Assembly (NCBI RefSeq): GCF_014193895.1
Contig: NZ_BLZR01000001.1
Location: 4,650,001 to 4,714,000 of the forward strand
Length of the DNA stretch: 64,000 bases
Origin: Clostridium fungisolvens
GTDB lineage: Bacteria; Bacillota; Clostridia; Clostridiales; Clostridiaceae
Reading direction: 5' to 3'
Shown in pieces: positions 43,615-52,670 of this stretch. The position numbers and the translations under genes are program-made. Position 1 is the stretch's first letter. Every line of letters starts with the position of its first letter. The notes under the pieces are model-generated. The model was not told the DNA's origin and ran no database searches. It saw nothing but the letters and a program-made list of their open reading frames with translations.

Positions 43615-44928
43615 TTATTTTCTTAACTCCTCTATAACTTCATCAACAGATTTTTTAGCTTGCTCTCCAGAAAGCATTGATTTTACAGTCAATACATTAT
43701 CCTTTATTTCGTCATCTCCTATTAATACTACATAAGGAATTCCTAATTTATTTGCATAGTTCATCTTCTTTTGAAGCTTTCCACCCTCAAAATACACTTG
43801 AGTTATTATACCAGCTGCTCTTAGCTTATTTGCTGTTTCTAGGCTGTAATTCAAGTCATCATTCATCGGTATTATGATAACATCACAAAGAGTTTCTCTA
43901 TCCTTAGATTTTAATAGTTTTGCTTCTCTTAGTTGATAGAACAATCTAGTTAAACCTATGGATATCCCAACTCCAGGGAGCTTCTGATTTGTGTAATACT
44001 CTGCTAGATTTTCATATCTACCTCCAGAACACACAGAACCAATTGACGGATAATCATCTAGTATAGTTTCATACACTGTTCCAGTATAGTAATCCAATCC
44101 TCTTGCAATCTTTAAATCAATTATATAATTTTTTTCTGGCACACCAAAGCACCCTATATATTCTATTACTGACTTTAATTCCTTTAATCCGTCTAAGAAT
44201 ACTTCATCTTCTACACCAAGTTGCTCTAAAGAGTTAATAAGTTCACTGTTATTTCCTGAAAGCATTATAAACTTCATTATGGAAGTGACTTGTTCTTCAC
44301 TTAGAGTGTTGGAAAGTTCATCTCGCACACTCTCTTCTCCAATTTTATCTAGCTTATCTATTGTTCTTAGAACATCACCAGCCTCGGATATGCCTAGAGC
44401 GTTAAAGAAACCATTTAATATCTTCCTGTTATTTATTCTTATCTTAAAGTTTTCAAAACCTAACTCTTTAAATATGGAATATATAACTGCAGGAATTTCT
44501 GCATCATTTACTATACTTAACTTTCCATTGCCTATTATATCTATATCACACTGGTAGAACTCTCTGAATCTTCCCTTTTGATTTCTTTCTCCCCTATAAA
44601 CCTTACCTATCTGATATCTTCTAAAAGGAAAATTTAATTCACCCATGTGTTGTGCTACAAATCTAGCAAAAGGAACTGTAAGATCAAACCGTAAGGATAT
44701 ATCAGTATCCCCCTTGTTAAATCTATATATTTGCTTTTCTGTTTCCCCTCCACCTTTAGCAAGCAAAACTTCACTTTTCTCCATAATTGGGGTATCCATT
44801 GGTACAAATCCGTATTTCTCATAATTCTTCTTTATGGTATCAAGCATAAAGTTAAAATCAATTTGATCCTTCGGAGTAAGTTCCATAAATCCAGGTAATA
44901 TTGATGGTTTAACAAAATTTTTCTCCAT
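43615..44928 (-). CDS. hisS: Histidyl-tRNA synthetase
   Basis: The 437-residue class II synthetase has motif 2 (YRGERNQKGRFREFYQCDIDIIG), HisA box LDYYTGTVYE, SGGRYENLAEYY, and motif 3 GVGISIGLTRLFY, plus a C-terminal anticodon-binding domain (about 345-437). ATG 44928 follows ACAGGAGGAGAAGAA. It is slightly longer than the usual about 420 residues. The leader upstream (44969-45160) has a terminator and a folded region but no T-box sequence. It is transcribed toward the tyrS T-box. Confidence 0.95.
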   Translation of the reverse strand: MEKNFVKPSILPGFMELTPKDQIDFNFMLDTIKKNYEKYGFVPMDTPIMEKSEVLLAKGGGETEKQIYRFNKGDTDISLRFDLTVPFARFVAQHMGELNFPFRRYQIGKVYRGERNQKGRFREFYQCDIDIIGNGKLSIVNDAEIPAVIYSIFKELGFENFKIRINNRKILNGFFNALGISEAGDVLRTIDKLDKIGEESVRDELSNTLSEEQVTSIMKFIMLSGNNSELINSLEQLGVEDEVFLDGLKELKSVIEYIGCFGVPEKNYIIDLKIARGLDYYTGTVYETILDDYPSIGSVCSGGRYENLAEYYTNQKLPGVGISIGLTRLFYQLREAKLLKSKDRETLCDVIIIPMNDDLNYSLETANKLRAAGIITQVYFEGGKLQKKMNYANKLGIPYVVLIGDDEIKDNVLTVKSMLSGEQAKKSVDEVIEELRK

Positions 44929-44968
44929 TTCTTCTCCTCCTGTTAATATTATTTATTTGGAAAACAAA

Positions 44969-45003
44969 AACACCCACTAAGGATTTATACCTAGGTGGGT
45001 GTA
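44969..45003 (-). terminator. Attenuator-type terminator in the hisS leader
   Basis: In minus-strand reading ACACCCACCTAGG pairs with CCTTAGTGGGTGT, followed by TTTTGTTTT. It is 40 bases upstream of hisS and downstream of the hisS promoter, so it must control read-through. Confidence 0.8.
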
Positions 45004-45020
45004 CTATTTATCACTCAAGC

Positions 45021-45160
45021 ACCATAGATACAAAATCCTCAACAAGATTAGACCTGTATCTGTGGTTTTTTAACCAAGAACAAGTCTTCTATCTATGGTA
45101 ATGTAGTTTTACTTGTGAATTAAAACTTATATTAATCATAAATCATTATCTCCAAACTTA
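45021..45160 (-). ncRNA. Candidate structured cis-regulatory RNA upstream of hisS
   Basis: In minus-strand reading ACCATAGATA (45099-45090) pairs perfectly with TATCTATGGT (45030-45021), closing a junction with two internal arms: AGAC...GTCT containing TGGTT/AACCA, and AATC...GATT. A second copy, ACCACAGATA (45066-45057), could pair with the same 3' strand with one mismatch, giving mutually exclusive folds. No AGGTGGTACCGCG T-box is present. Confidence 0.45.
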
Positions 45161-45169
45161 ATTTCCACA

Positions 45170-45198
45170 ATTTTAACATATTAGGATTTAATATTCAA
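45170..45198 (-). promoter_or_regulatory. hisS promoter
   Basis: TTGAAT (45198-45193), 17 bases, TAAAAT (45175-45170) in minus-strand reading; transcription would begin near 45163. Confidence 0.65.
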
Positions 45199-45202
45199 GT
45201 TG

Positions 45203-45303
45203 TAAATGAACCATTTCATAATTAAATTTATATTTTCAAATTCTCCTATCAGAACCCAGCGAAGTTTTAAAAATATATTTCGAATTGAAGTGCTTCATCT
45301 TTA
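45203..45303. repeat. Dispersed palindromic repeat, family D copy
   Basis: AAATGAACCATTTCATAATT...TTTATATTTTCAAATT on the left is inverted relative to AAAAATATATTTCGAATTGAAGTG...CTTCATCT on the right. It lies directly behind the hisS promoter. Confidence 0.75.
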
Positions 45304-45531
45304 TTTTGATAAGTTTCAATGGGAAGTAGTTTATCTATAAATATTTAATCTTAGAATATTAATCTTATATTGATTCTATAATAATCAATATCTTATAATT
45401 ATATACAGACTTTATTAAAAGCTATCAGCGAAAAATCATGTTTTAAATATATATCGAACCAATGGTTATCTATTAGTTAATCAAAAGGACACTATACCCA
45501 ATATATTTTCATTTTAAAGGAGAAAATAACA
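45304..45531. other. Gap before the DUF2164 gene
   Basis: AT-rich upstream region with no recognised feature apart from the AAAGGAG ribosome site before TTG 45532. Confidence 0.5.
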
Positions 45532-45765
45532 TTGAGAAAAGAAAAGAAAATTACACTAAGCAAAGAAAGCAGAGATTCAATGATTTCATCCATACAAGAA
45601 TTTTTCCATAATGAAAGAGATGAAGAGATAGGAAACCTAGCTGCATCTGCAGTATTAGATTTCATTGTTGAGGAGTTATCTTCCGAGTTCTATAATCAAG
45701 GAATTAATGATGCCTATAGATACATAAGTGAAAGAACAGAAGATATGCTTGGACTTCAAAAGTAA
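45532..45765 (+). CDS. DUF2164 domain-containing protein
   Basis: The 77-residue protein matches DUF2164: KITLSKESRDSMISSIQEFFHNERDEEIGNLAASAVLDFI, where 'eiGxlaAexhLdFhhexh' is conserved, then YNQGINDA. Start TTG 45532 follows AAAGGAG. The family is small, cytoplasmic and uncharacterised. It is convergent with an envelope-protein gene through a shared terminator. Confidence 0.85.
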   Translation: MRKEKKITLSKESRDSMISSIQEFFHNERDEEIGNLAASAVLDFIVEELSSEFYNQGINDAYRYISERTEDMLGLQK

Positions 45766-45801
45766 TCTTACCACTGTAGAAACAATATATTTCCAGGAAA
45801 T

Positions 45802-45843
45802 AAAAAAGCTCACTGAAGCTAATTTCTTCAGCGAGTTTTTTTT
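45802..45843. terminator. Bidirectional terminator, DUF2164 / propeller genes
   Basis: AAAAAAGCTCACTGAAG pairs with CTTCAGCGAGTTTTTT; nearly identical to 16510-16550 and likewise followed by family B sequence. Confidence 0.8.
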
Positions 45844-45935
45844 GCACATCTGCCTTTCCGGATGTATATAAAAAATCATATTAATTCTTTGAGTAAGCTC
45901 ATTAAAGCATCTGGTTAATAACCACTTAATTTCAG
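45842..45935. repeat. Family B fragment joined to a family A right arm
   Basis: GCACATCTGCCTTTCCGGATG (family B start) runs into AAAATCATATTAATTCTTTG and ATAACCACTTAATTTCA, the right arm of family A. The family A left arm is missing, so this is a truncated, composite copy. Confidence 0.7.
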
Positions 45936-45973
45936 CCCACTGCTTTAACAGCATCTTTAAATTATTTCACCTA

Positions 45974-47008
45974 TTATTCAAGATCTATTACTTTAGAATT
46001 CCCATCAACATTAGAAAGAATTCCTTTATCATTTATATCTAGCAAAGTACCTTCATATTTGACTGTCTTTTTAGTAATAGCATCAGTTACGCTTTTATTT
46101 GAATTTTTTATAAACACTCTGCCCCCGGCAGTTATGAATATATCATTCTTATCCACTTTAGAATCTAATTTAATATTTTGCCACTCACTTACTGATTTAT
46201 CAGCATCTCCGTAGATTATTTCCTCTATTTGATCAGCTTTTCCTTTTCCTATAAAAACTGAATTATCACTATGTCCTATTATAGTACCTTCACTTAAATT
46301 TTTAATTTTAGTTTGCTTAGAACCTGTATTAAGCTTTACCATATTCGTTTGCTCATAAAGTAGATTCGCATTTACTGGGTCAATGTCTATTGCACCTATT
46401 CCAACGAGGTTAGATTTAACCTTTTCTAATTGGGACATAACATTTATTTTGTATATATCAGCTCTATTAGATGATTTTCCTATCTTAAAATACATTACAT
46501 TAGAGGAAGTAGCAAATGCCATATCTTCAATGTTATCTTTACTGCTAGATAAATTAATTATATCTTTTTTCAGATCCAAGTCAGTAAGCTCCACTTTTTC
46601 ATCTCTAGATGCGTCATATTTATGAATATCTATATAAGGCTTACTTTTAGAATACTTTGTTTTCTCAGCTATTATGAGAAAATCTCCATCTGTTACCCAT
46701 TTAGTATAATTAACTTCCATGCTTTCTTCTAACTTAACAGTCTTTATATCTCCTTTAGTCCTATCCCCTACTTTTAAGGCGCCATCTTCCATGAATGCAA
46801 TATAGGCACCATCATGAGACATCTTGACGTCTGTAGCATCACTAGGAATATTTATATCTTTCATATTACTGATTTTCTTCTTTTCTACCTTTTCAGCCTT
46901 AACAGTAGTTTCTCCACCAAGATATACCTTTTCGAAGTATAAAAACACTCCATTTTGTATTATCAGTGCAATAACAGACCATAGTAAAAACACCCTAAAT
47001 TTCTTCAT
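45974..47008 (-). CDS. Membrane-anchored beta-propeller-like protein
   Basis: The protein of about 344 residues has one N-terminal membrane helix (FRVFLLWSVIALIIQNGVFLYF) and an extracellular part with TolB/WD-like repeats (for example DATDVKMSHDGAYIAFMEDGALKVGD; TNMVKLNTGSKQTKIKNL). I recognise no specific family. ATG 47008 uses AGGTGA overlapping the stop of the upstream phosphodiester glycosidase gene, so the two form an operon and may act together at the cell surface. Confidence 0.75.
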   Translation of the reverse strand: MKKFRVFLLWSVIALIIQNGVFLYFEKVYLGGETTVKAEKVEKKKISNMKDINIPSDATDVKMSHDGAYIAFMEDGALKVGDRTKGDIKTVKLEESMEVNYTKWVTDGDFLIIAEKTKYSKSKPYIDIHKYDASRDEKVELTDLDLKKDIINLSSSKDNIEDMAFATSSNVMYFKIGKSSNRADIYKINVMSQLEKVKSNLVGIGAIDIDPVNANLLYEQTNMVKLNTGSKQTKIKNLSEGTIIGHSDNSVFIGKGKADQIEEIIYGDADKSVSEWQNIKLDSKVDKNDIFITAGGRVFIKNSNKSVTDAITKKTVKYEGTLLDINDKGILSNVDGNSKVIDLE

Positions 47009-47018
47009 AATCAATCAC

Positions 47019-48035
47019 CTATTTCTCCACATAGAAAGCTGTGGCTACCTTTCTCTCACCAGACCAAACATTAGGCGAGTTGATAACATCTCCATCATAG
47101 TACATAGTACTTGAATATCCACCATCAAGCTTCCCAGCATTTACAGCACCTCTAGACATCATTATCTCTTGAACATCATATAAGGTTGCTCCTATTTTAC
47201 TTACACTTTTTCTTCCATCTATAACTAGAAGTAATATAGTTCCATCCTTTTTCTGACCTATAGCAGTTCTAGGGTTAAAACCATCTTCAAGTTTATTTTT
47301 AGCCTTGATCTGTCTCTGACCATTTACTATAAGCGGAACTTTATCAAAACACATAGCTTCATTAACATTAAAGCTTTTTAAATCATTTATACTATAATCT
47401 CCAACTAGAAGCACACCATTTTTAGTTATAGCAATTGAGCTTACAGGAGTTTTATAGTCTATATTTTCTTTTGGATATATTACCTTACCCTCAGAAATTA
47501 CAAATCCACCAGGCACTGCACCTGTACCTTCATACATCTTACCGTCTGGTGTCTGATCGCTAAATGCTCCTCCGTTAATAGCTGCAATAGCATTATGATC
47601 CTTTGCAAGCTCACTAGTTTTTTCACCAACCTTACCTAAATACTTGGTCATAGCTACTTTAACTTTCTTTGGATTTTTTATTTCTAGCATATATCCATCA
47701 TATTTATCTGTGTGAAAATCATACCTTGTTATATCATTTCCAGAGGCATTATTTATCTTTATCAAACTTGTATCTTCCTTCATTGCAGAAGCAACAGCAT
47801 CTGTTTTATCCATCATTTCATTGATAGTGGACTGAGGTATAAACTTAGTTATAAGATAACTATGTCTTGTAGCTAATACCGTTCCTAAAACCATCTTTCT
47901 AACATCACTATAAGGTCCAAATAATAATAATATAGGTGAAGTTATAACCATAAAACCTATTATATAAACAATAAACAAAGCAAATTTCTTATATGAAAAT
48001 TTAGTCTTGTTCTTTTTTCTTCTTTTCTTATTCAT
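47019..48035 (-). CDS. Phosphodiester glycosidase (NAGPA) family surface protein
   Basis: I start at ATG 48035, after GAAAGGAATGGTTTT. The protein of about 338 residues has a basic N-terminus (MNKKRRKKNKTK), one membrane helix (about 15-38), and an extracellular NAGPA domain with AINGGAFSDQTPDGKMYEGTGAVPGGFVISEGKV, FNPRTAIGQKKDGTILLLVIDGR and AGKLDGGYSSTMYYDG. The family cleaves sugar phosphodiesters, and bacterial members are linked to exopolysaccharide or teichoic acid metabolism. It is followed at once by the propeller-like protein gene. Confidence 0.88.
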   Translation of the reverse strand: MNKKRRKKNKTKFSYKKFALFIVYIIGFMVITSPILLLFGPYSDVRKMVLGTVLATRHSYLITKFIPQSTINEMMDKTDAVASAMKEDTSLIKINNASGNDITRYDFHTDKYDGYMLEIKNPKKVKVAMTKYLGKVGEKTSELAKDHNAIAAINGGAFSDQTPDGKMYEGTGAVPGGFVISEGKVIYPKENIDYKTPVSSIAITKNGVLLVGDYSINDLKSFNVNEAMCFDKVPLIVNGQRQIKAKNKLEDGFNPRTAIGQKKDGTILLLVIDGRKSVSKIGATLYDVQEIMMSRGAVNAGKLDGGYSSTMYYDGDVINSPNVWSGERKVATAFYVEK

Positions 48036-48065
48036 AAAACCATTCCTTTCATCATAAGAATCCAA

Positions 48066-48452
48066 CTTTCTAAATATACCAAAGTAACATTTAGGTTTAA
48101 TTACATTTTAATTACATATATAAAATTTAATAAATATTTTACTTTTGCTATTCTCTCTTATTATATTGGCTAATATCTGGAATATAGTTATGTAACTAAC
48201 TGTTACATAACAATGTTTTCAATCATTAATCACCAAATAAGTATAGAACAAAGTAATTTGAATGTACATAGTAATATTCTGAGCTAATATTAGTTATATA
48301 TATAATTTGCATTATTATTCCATATTTAATATAATTTTAATAATTAGTTATTAAATTGTTAACAGACAAATTCTCCCCTCATATCTAATTTATTATTCAC
48401 CATAATTAATCTCTATAAAATAAATAAAACTCTATATTGAAAGGAGCCTTAA
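48066..48452. other. Divergent promoter gap with a GlnR/TnrA-like dyad
   Basis: No gene in these 387 AT-rich bases. GTTATGTAAC (48187-48196) and GTTACATAAC (48202-48211) form a perfect ten-base dyad around TAACT. The rest shows nothing recognisable. Confidence 0.55.
48187..48211. promoter_or_regulatory. Perfect operator-like dyad GTTATGTAAC-N5-GTTACATAAC
   Basis: The core TGTAA-N7-TTACA fits the GlnR/TnrA pattern TGTNA-N7-TNACA. It lies between the phosphodiester glycosidase gene and the MFS gene. Whether a GlnR-like regulator exists here is unknown, and any other dimeric regulator could use it. Confidence 0.4.
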
Positions 48453-49727
48453 ATGGAACAAAACACAGACATTTCTTTACAAGAAGAAAAAATTAAGATA
48501 GGTTATAAAGACTTACTTAAAGAAAAACAATTTCTAAAAAACACCATTGCCAATAGTGTATCCAGATTTGGTGATGGAATAGATACAATTGCTTTCTCAT
48601 GGCTTGTGTATCAGGTAACAGGTTCTACAGCACTGGTAGCTGCTCTGTTTGCAGTAAATGGTTTGCCTAATTTATTATTTGGAATGGTCTCAGGTGTTGC
48701 TTCAAATTACTTCAAAAAGAAACACGTAATGGCCATATGCGACTTGGGTAGAGGTCTTTGTGTGTCCTTGATTTCTTTACTTTTTATCACTGGAAATCTC
48801 AGAGCTTGGCATCTTTATGTAGTTACATTCTTCAACTCATCTTTTGAAGCTTTTAGAGGTCCAGCCTCAACTGCTGCTTCTCCACTAATACTCCCAAAAG
48901 AAAAATTTGATGTAGGCACTTCACTTAGTTCATCCTTAACCAATACACTTCAAATCATAGGCCTTACCGCTGCCCCCTTATTTATCGCTATACTAGGGGT
49001 TGGTGGAGCAATATTAATAGACGCATGTACATTCTTTGTTTGTGGATTTATAGTTTTAACTTTGAAGTATACTGATTACCTAAAGAAAAATACAGATAAC
49101 AGTCCTAAAGTTTATCTTAATGATTTAAAAGAAGGTTTTTCTTATGTAATTAAGGATAGTTTTGTGCTAAGCATATGTATCTTTGGTGCATTGGTTAATG
49201 TTTTTATGACACCACTTAATGCTTTCCAAGCACCTTATGCAAAGGATGTGCTAAACAGAGGTTCAGAAGTACTTTCCTTTATTGAGGTTCCTATACTTAT
49301 AGCTATGTCATTAGGTGTATTGTTTATACCTAAGGTTAAAGAGAAGATAGGCGGAAGACTCATGCTTTTGTCAGGCACTGCAATAGTTGGATTAACATAC
49401 TCCACCTTCGCTCTCTTAGGCCATCTTCCAGCTTACTTATTATATCCATCATTAGCTATTAATAGTTTCCTTTTAGGTTTAGGTGCTATTTTAGTTAACA
49501 TGCCTCTCCAAATATCCCTATTTACTAAAATAGATAGAGAATATCTTTCTCGAGTTGCTTCTATTATGAATGCGCTAATGCTCTGTGCTACACCATTAGG
49601 TTCATTTATTTTTGGTATGATTTCATCTGTAGTTTCGATTAAGCTATTATTCTTCGCCTTAGGTATAGTAGTAATTATTTTATCTTTGACTCAAACTTTA
49701 AATAAAGCTCTTAAAGGGCTTAATTAA
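48453..49727 (+). CDS. MFS exporter, DHA3-like family
   Basis: The 424-residue protein has twelve predicted helices. NTIANSVSRFGDGIDTIAFSWLVYQVTGS and FRGPASTAASPLILPKEKFDVGTSLSSSL are typical of the MFS_3 (DHA3) group of drug or siderophore exporters. Substrate unknown. ATG 48453 follows GAAAGGAGCC. A terminator follows immediately; single gene. Confidence 0.87.
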   Translation: MEQNTDISLQEEKIKIGYKDLLKEKQFLKNTIANSVSRFGDGIDTIAFSWLVYQVTGSTALVAALFAVNGLPNLLFGMVSGVASNYFKKKHVMAICDLGRGLCVSLISLLFITGNLRAWHLYVVTFFNSSFEAFRGPASTAASPLILPKEKFDVGTSLSSSLTNTLQIIGLTAAPLFIAILGVGGAILIDACTFFVCGFIVLTLKYTDYLKKNTDNSPKVYLNDLKEGFSYVIKDSFVLSICIFGALVNVFMTPLNAFQAPYAKDVLNRGSEVLSFIEVPILIAMSLGVLFIPKVKEKIGGRLMLLSGTAIVGLTYSTFALLGHLPAYLLYPSLAINSFLLGLGAILVNMPLQISLFTKIDREYLSRVASIMNALMLCATPLGSFIFGMISSVVSIKLLFFALGIVVIILSLTQTLNKALKGLN

Positions 49728-49757
49728 ATAATAAAATTCAACGCAAAGAAAGTTAAC

Positions 49758-49803
49758 AAAAAAGTTTGAGCTTATATAAAATTCAGCTCAAACTTTTTTT
49801 ATA
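49758..49803 (+). terminator. Terminator after the MFS exporter gene
   Basis: AAAAAAGTTTGAGCT (49758-49772) pairs with AGCTCAAACTTTTTTT (49785-49800). Confidence 0.9.
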
Positions 49804-49807
49804 AAAC

Positions 49808-49836
49808 AATATATAGATGAACCACTTCATAATTAA
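49808..49836. repeat. Half copy of repeat family D at the natB stop
   Basis: ATAGATGAACCACTTCATAATTAA matches the left end of family D and overlaps the permease stop codon; no right arm is present. Confidence 0.5.
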
Positions 49837-51008
49837 CTTCTAAATATAACTTCTTCTCTTGAGAACATTATCTTTACAAAAAGAATTGATAAAATAACAT
49901 AAACAATATGCCAAGCAGCTACTACTAATATATGCTGAGTATTGAATATGCCTACTAAGAATTCTTTCATCAGAACTACTACATTAACTATAGGTATATT
50001 AAAATATATCCACTTAACAGTCTTAGCATCCATCATAAATGGTATATAGGATAATATAAATACTGGAGCTGTTATTCCACCTAAAAATGAATTAGCTTCT
50101 TTTATTGATTTAGCATATATACTTATAGCCATTTCTACAGCACAAACTGATATAAGAACGAAGACCGAAAATAAAGCTATTAAAACTAGAGCTTTAGGGG
50201 TTACGTTTAAAGCATTTCCTAGCTTAAAGTTATACTTTAGCGAGCCTCCCATTGCTGTCATACTAGCAACTAAGGCTATTATAGATACTGTAGCAAGAGT
50301 AGCTAGTTTTCCCCACATTATGGACATTCTACTTACAGAAGTTGAAAGCAGCGGCTCAAAAGTTCCCCTTTCTTTCTCTCCTGCGATAAAGTCTGCTGCT
50401 ATAGTTAAAGTAGGAGTAAGCATAAATATTATTATGAAGGTTGGAAGCATTCCAATCATAACTGATCCTAAACCTTGATCTGAATCTTTTACATTTTCAG
50501 TAGTAACTTGCTGTATATCAAAAGGATTTAAGAAATTTTTCTCTAACCCTTTACTTTCTATTCTCGCATTTACTATAGATTTATAATAGCTATCAAAAAT
50601 AGCTCTTATACTAGAAGCTGCCATAGATGATTTATTTGAATCTTTATCATATACGAGCTTCAAAGTTGTTGGTTTAAAATCATTAATATTTTGATCAAAC
50701 TCATTAGGTATATCTATTATAAGAGATACATCTCCCTTTTTAAGTTTTTCATCCAAATTATCATCATAATGAAGAGTAATATTCTTCTGCTCTTTCAGTA
50801 TACTTACTATAGCTGAGTCCTTATTTCCCTTAATTCCTAGATCTAGCTTCTTTTCAATATCACTTTGCATATCCTTCATCATATAGTTAACTAATCCAAA
50901 CATCACTGGATAGATCAATATAGGTAGAAGAATACTGAATATGATTGTTTTCCTGTCTCTAAAGATATCTATTAGCTCTTTTTTATATATAGTAAAAAAG
51001 TTATTCAT
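49833..51008 (-). CDS. natB: ABC-2 permease, NatB-like
   Basis: The protein of about 391 residues has a first helix near 20-42, a large extracellular domain (about 45-175) and five to six C-terminal helices (about 180-385) containing ADFIAGEKERGTFEPLLSTSVSR, characteristic of NatB-type ABC exporters. ATG 51008 uses GGAGG and overlaps the ATPase stop by eight bases. It works with the NatA-like ATPase; B. subtilis NatAB exports Na+, but substrate is not proven here. Confidence 0.87.
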   Translation of the reverse strand: MNNFFTIYKKELIDIFRDRKTIIFSILLPILIYPVMFGLVNYMMKDMQSDIEKKLDLGIKGNKDSAIVSILKEQKNITLHYDDNLDEKLKKGDVSLIIDIPNEFDQNINDFKPTTLKLVYDKDSNKSSMAASSIRAIFDSYYKSIVNARIESKGLEKNFLNPFDIQQVTTENVKDSDQGLGSVMIGMLPTFIIIFMLTPTLTIAADFIAGEKERGTFEPLLSTSVSRMSIMWGKLATLATVSIIALVASMTAMGGSLKYNFKLGNALNVTPKALVLIALFSVFVLISVCAVEMAISIYAKSIKEANSFLGGITAPVFILSYIPFMMDAKTVKWIYFNIPIVNVVVLMKEFLVGIFNTQHILVVAAWHIVYVILSILFVKIMFSREEVIFRS

Positions 51009-51732
51009 CTCTTTCACCTCCTATTAGATCCACAAAAACTTCTTCTAAATCATCATTGTTATATTTCTTCTTTAACTCAGCAATGGTTCCTTCTTCAACT
51101 AGTTGTCCTTTATTTATTATAACTACTCTATCACATAGCTTCTCAACCTCTCTCATTGAATGACTTGAAAAGAGGATTGTCTTATTTTCTCTTTTACACT
51201 TCTTTATAAAGTTATGAATTATCCTAGTAGCTCTTACATCCAAACCTGTTGTAGGTTCATCAAATAACATAATTGATGGTGAGTGGACAATAGCTCTAGC
51301 GATGGACACTTTCTGTTTCATTCCTCTAGAGAACTTACCAACTCTTTTATCTATATATTCTCTCATATCAAGTTCATCAGCTAATTCATTAATCCTTTTA
51401 TCAGCTTCCTCTTTACTAAATCCATAAAGATTAGCGAAGTAAGACATATTTTCTCTCGCTGTTAATCTATCATAAAGCCCTACATCTCCACCAAACAATA
51501 TGCCTATCTCTTTTCTTACCTTATCTGGATCTTTATTTATATCAAAACTGTTTACTAACACAGTACCAGCAGTAGGTTTTAGTAGAGTAGATACCATTCT
51601 CATTGTAGTTGTCTTACCAGCACCATTCTCACCTAGAAGACCTACTATTTCACCTGGATTCACAGTAAAACTAAGCTTACTTACCGCCTTTGTCTTCTTG
51701 AACTCTTTTGTAAGTTCCTTAACCTCTAACAT
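51001..51732 (-). CDS. natA: ABC transporter ATPase, NatA-like
   Basis: The 243-residue ATPase has Walker A GLLGENGAGKTT, signature FSRGMKQKVSIARA, Walker B IMLFDEPTTGLD, and an H-loop Ser-His (LFSSHSM). Its partner permease overlaps downstream. It is in an operon with PadR and DUF2812 genes, so expression is probably under PadR control. Confidence 0.92.
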   Translation of the reverse strand: MLEVKELTKEFKKTKAVSKLSFTVNPGEIVGLLGENGAGKTTTMRMVSTLLKPTAGTVLVNSFDINKDPDKVRKEIGILFGGDVGLYDRLTARENMSYFANLYGFSKEEADKRINELADELDMREYIDKRVGKFSRGMKQKVSIARAIVHSPSIMLFDEPTTGLDVRATRIIHNFIKKCKRENKTILFSSHSMREVEKLCDRVVIINKGQLVEEGTIAELKKKYNNDDLEEVFVDLIGGERDE

Positions 51733-51749
51733 ATATCATCTCTCCCTAA

Positions 51750-52277
51750 TTAAAATCTTTTTCGTAAAGCTCTATGCTTAAGAAACATCTTTATATTTCC
51801 ATAAGTTAAAAGTATCATTAACAATGCCCAAAAAGTTGCTAATGCAGGACTTTCTTCTGCAGTTCTTATAATTGATGCGAACATACATAATTCTGAAATA
51901 GTAACTAATCCTATTAATCTTTGAACACGTCTTATCATTTCAGCCTTTGATTCTTCATCATTAAAAATTTCCATCTTATCTTCGCTATAATTTTCATTTT
52001 TGAAATAGAACCAATTCATGCATCCTGTTACATACTCCCACTCTGATTCTGCAAATATTGTAAGATAATTATCTTCTTCATATTTGCTTAATCTTCTATA
52101 ATCAAGCTTATATACAACATCCTTAGGTTCACACACTCTGAATGTAAATATGAATAGTCTAGCATCTATTAACTCGTAACCTTTTAAGCTCATTTCCCTT
52201 AACCATTTTTCTTCTTCTTCGTGCTGCCATACAAAAAACACTTTAAATCTTTTAATATATTTATTTACCTTTACCAT
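51750..52277 (-). CDS. DUF2812 membrane protein
   Basis: The protein of about 175 residues (ATG 52277 after GGAGGTTAAG) has an N-terminal soluble domain with VWQHEEEEKWLREMSLKGYELID and KDVVYKLDYRR, typical of DUF2812, and two C-terminal helices (about 120-170). DUF2812 proteins are commonly encoded between a PadR regulator and a transporter, as here, and may sense a membrane-active compound. Function unproven. Confidence 0.87.
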   Translation of the reverse strand: MVKVNKYIKRFKVFFVWQHEEEEKWLREMSLKGYELIDARLFIFTFRVCEPKDVVYKLDYRRLSKYEEDNYLTIFAESEWEYVTGCMNWFYFKNENYSEDKMEIFNDEESKAEMIRRVQRLIGLVTISELCMFASIIRTAEESPALATFWALLMILLTYGNIKMFLKHRALRKRF

Positions 52278-52299
52278 CTTAACCTCCATAATATAAATG

Positions 52300-52623
52300 C
52301 TATAATCCAGTTACTACTCTTTTACCATTTTCATAAAGTAATTCAATTCTTTTATGCTCTAATTTAACTATCTCTTTTCCTAATTCAGTTAGTGAATAGC
52401 TTTTTCTTCTAGAATCAAATTCATTAATTACTTCTACTATTATCTCTTCCTTAACTAACTTACTTATGGCTCCGTATAATGTGCCTGGTCCAAGTTTAAC
52501 CTGCCCGTTGGTCATATCCTCAACCTTTTGCATTATTCCATATCCATGCATAGTCTCTGCTAAAGATAAGAGTATATAGTATGTAGCCTCTGTCAAAGGA
52601 ATATATTTCTTAGCATTTTTCAT
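52300..52623 (-). CDS. PadR-family repressor
   Basis: The 107-residue protein has PadR signatures: LTEATYYILLSLAETMHGYGIMQKVEDMTNG and GPGTLYGAISKLVKEE, a winged helix with a short C-terminal dimer helix. It is the first gene of the PadR-DUF2812-NatA-NatB operon. An inverted repeat over the promoter (52671-52691) fits autorepression. Confidence 0.93.
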   Translation of the reverse strand: MKNAKKYIPLTEATYYILLSLAETMHGYGIMQKVEDMTNGQVKLGPGTLYGAISKLVKEEIIVEVINEFDSRRKSYSLTELGKEIVKLEHKRIELLYENGKRVVTGL

Positions 52624-52670
52624 TTACTTCAGGTCATCCCCTTCGTTAGTAGATATTATATCGCCTTCCG

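Noticed and set aside
44969..45160. hisS leader as a T-box
   Set aside because: The obligatory AGGTGGTACCGCG-type sequence is absent, although it is clear in the neighbouring tyrS leader.
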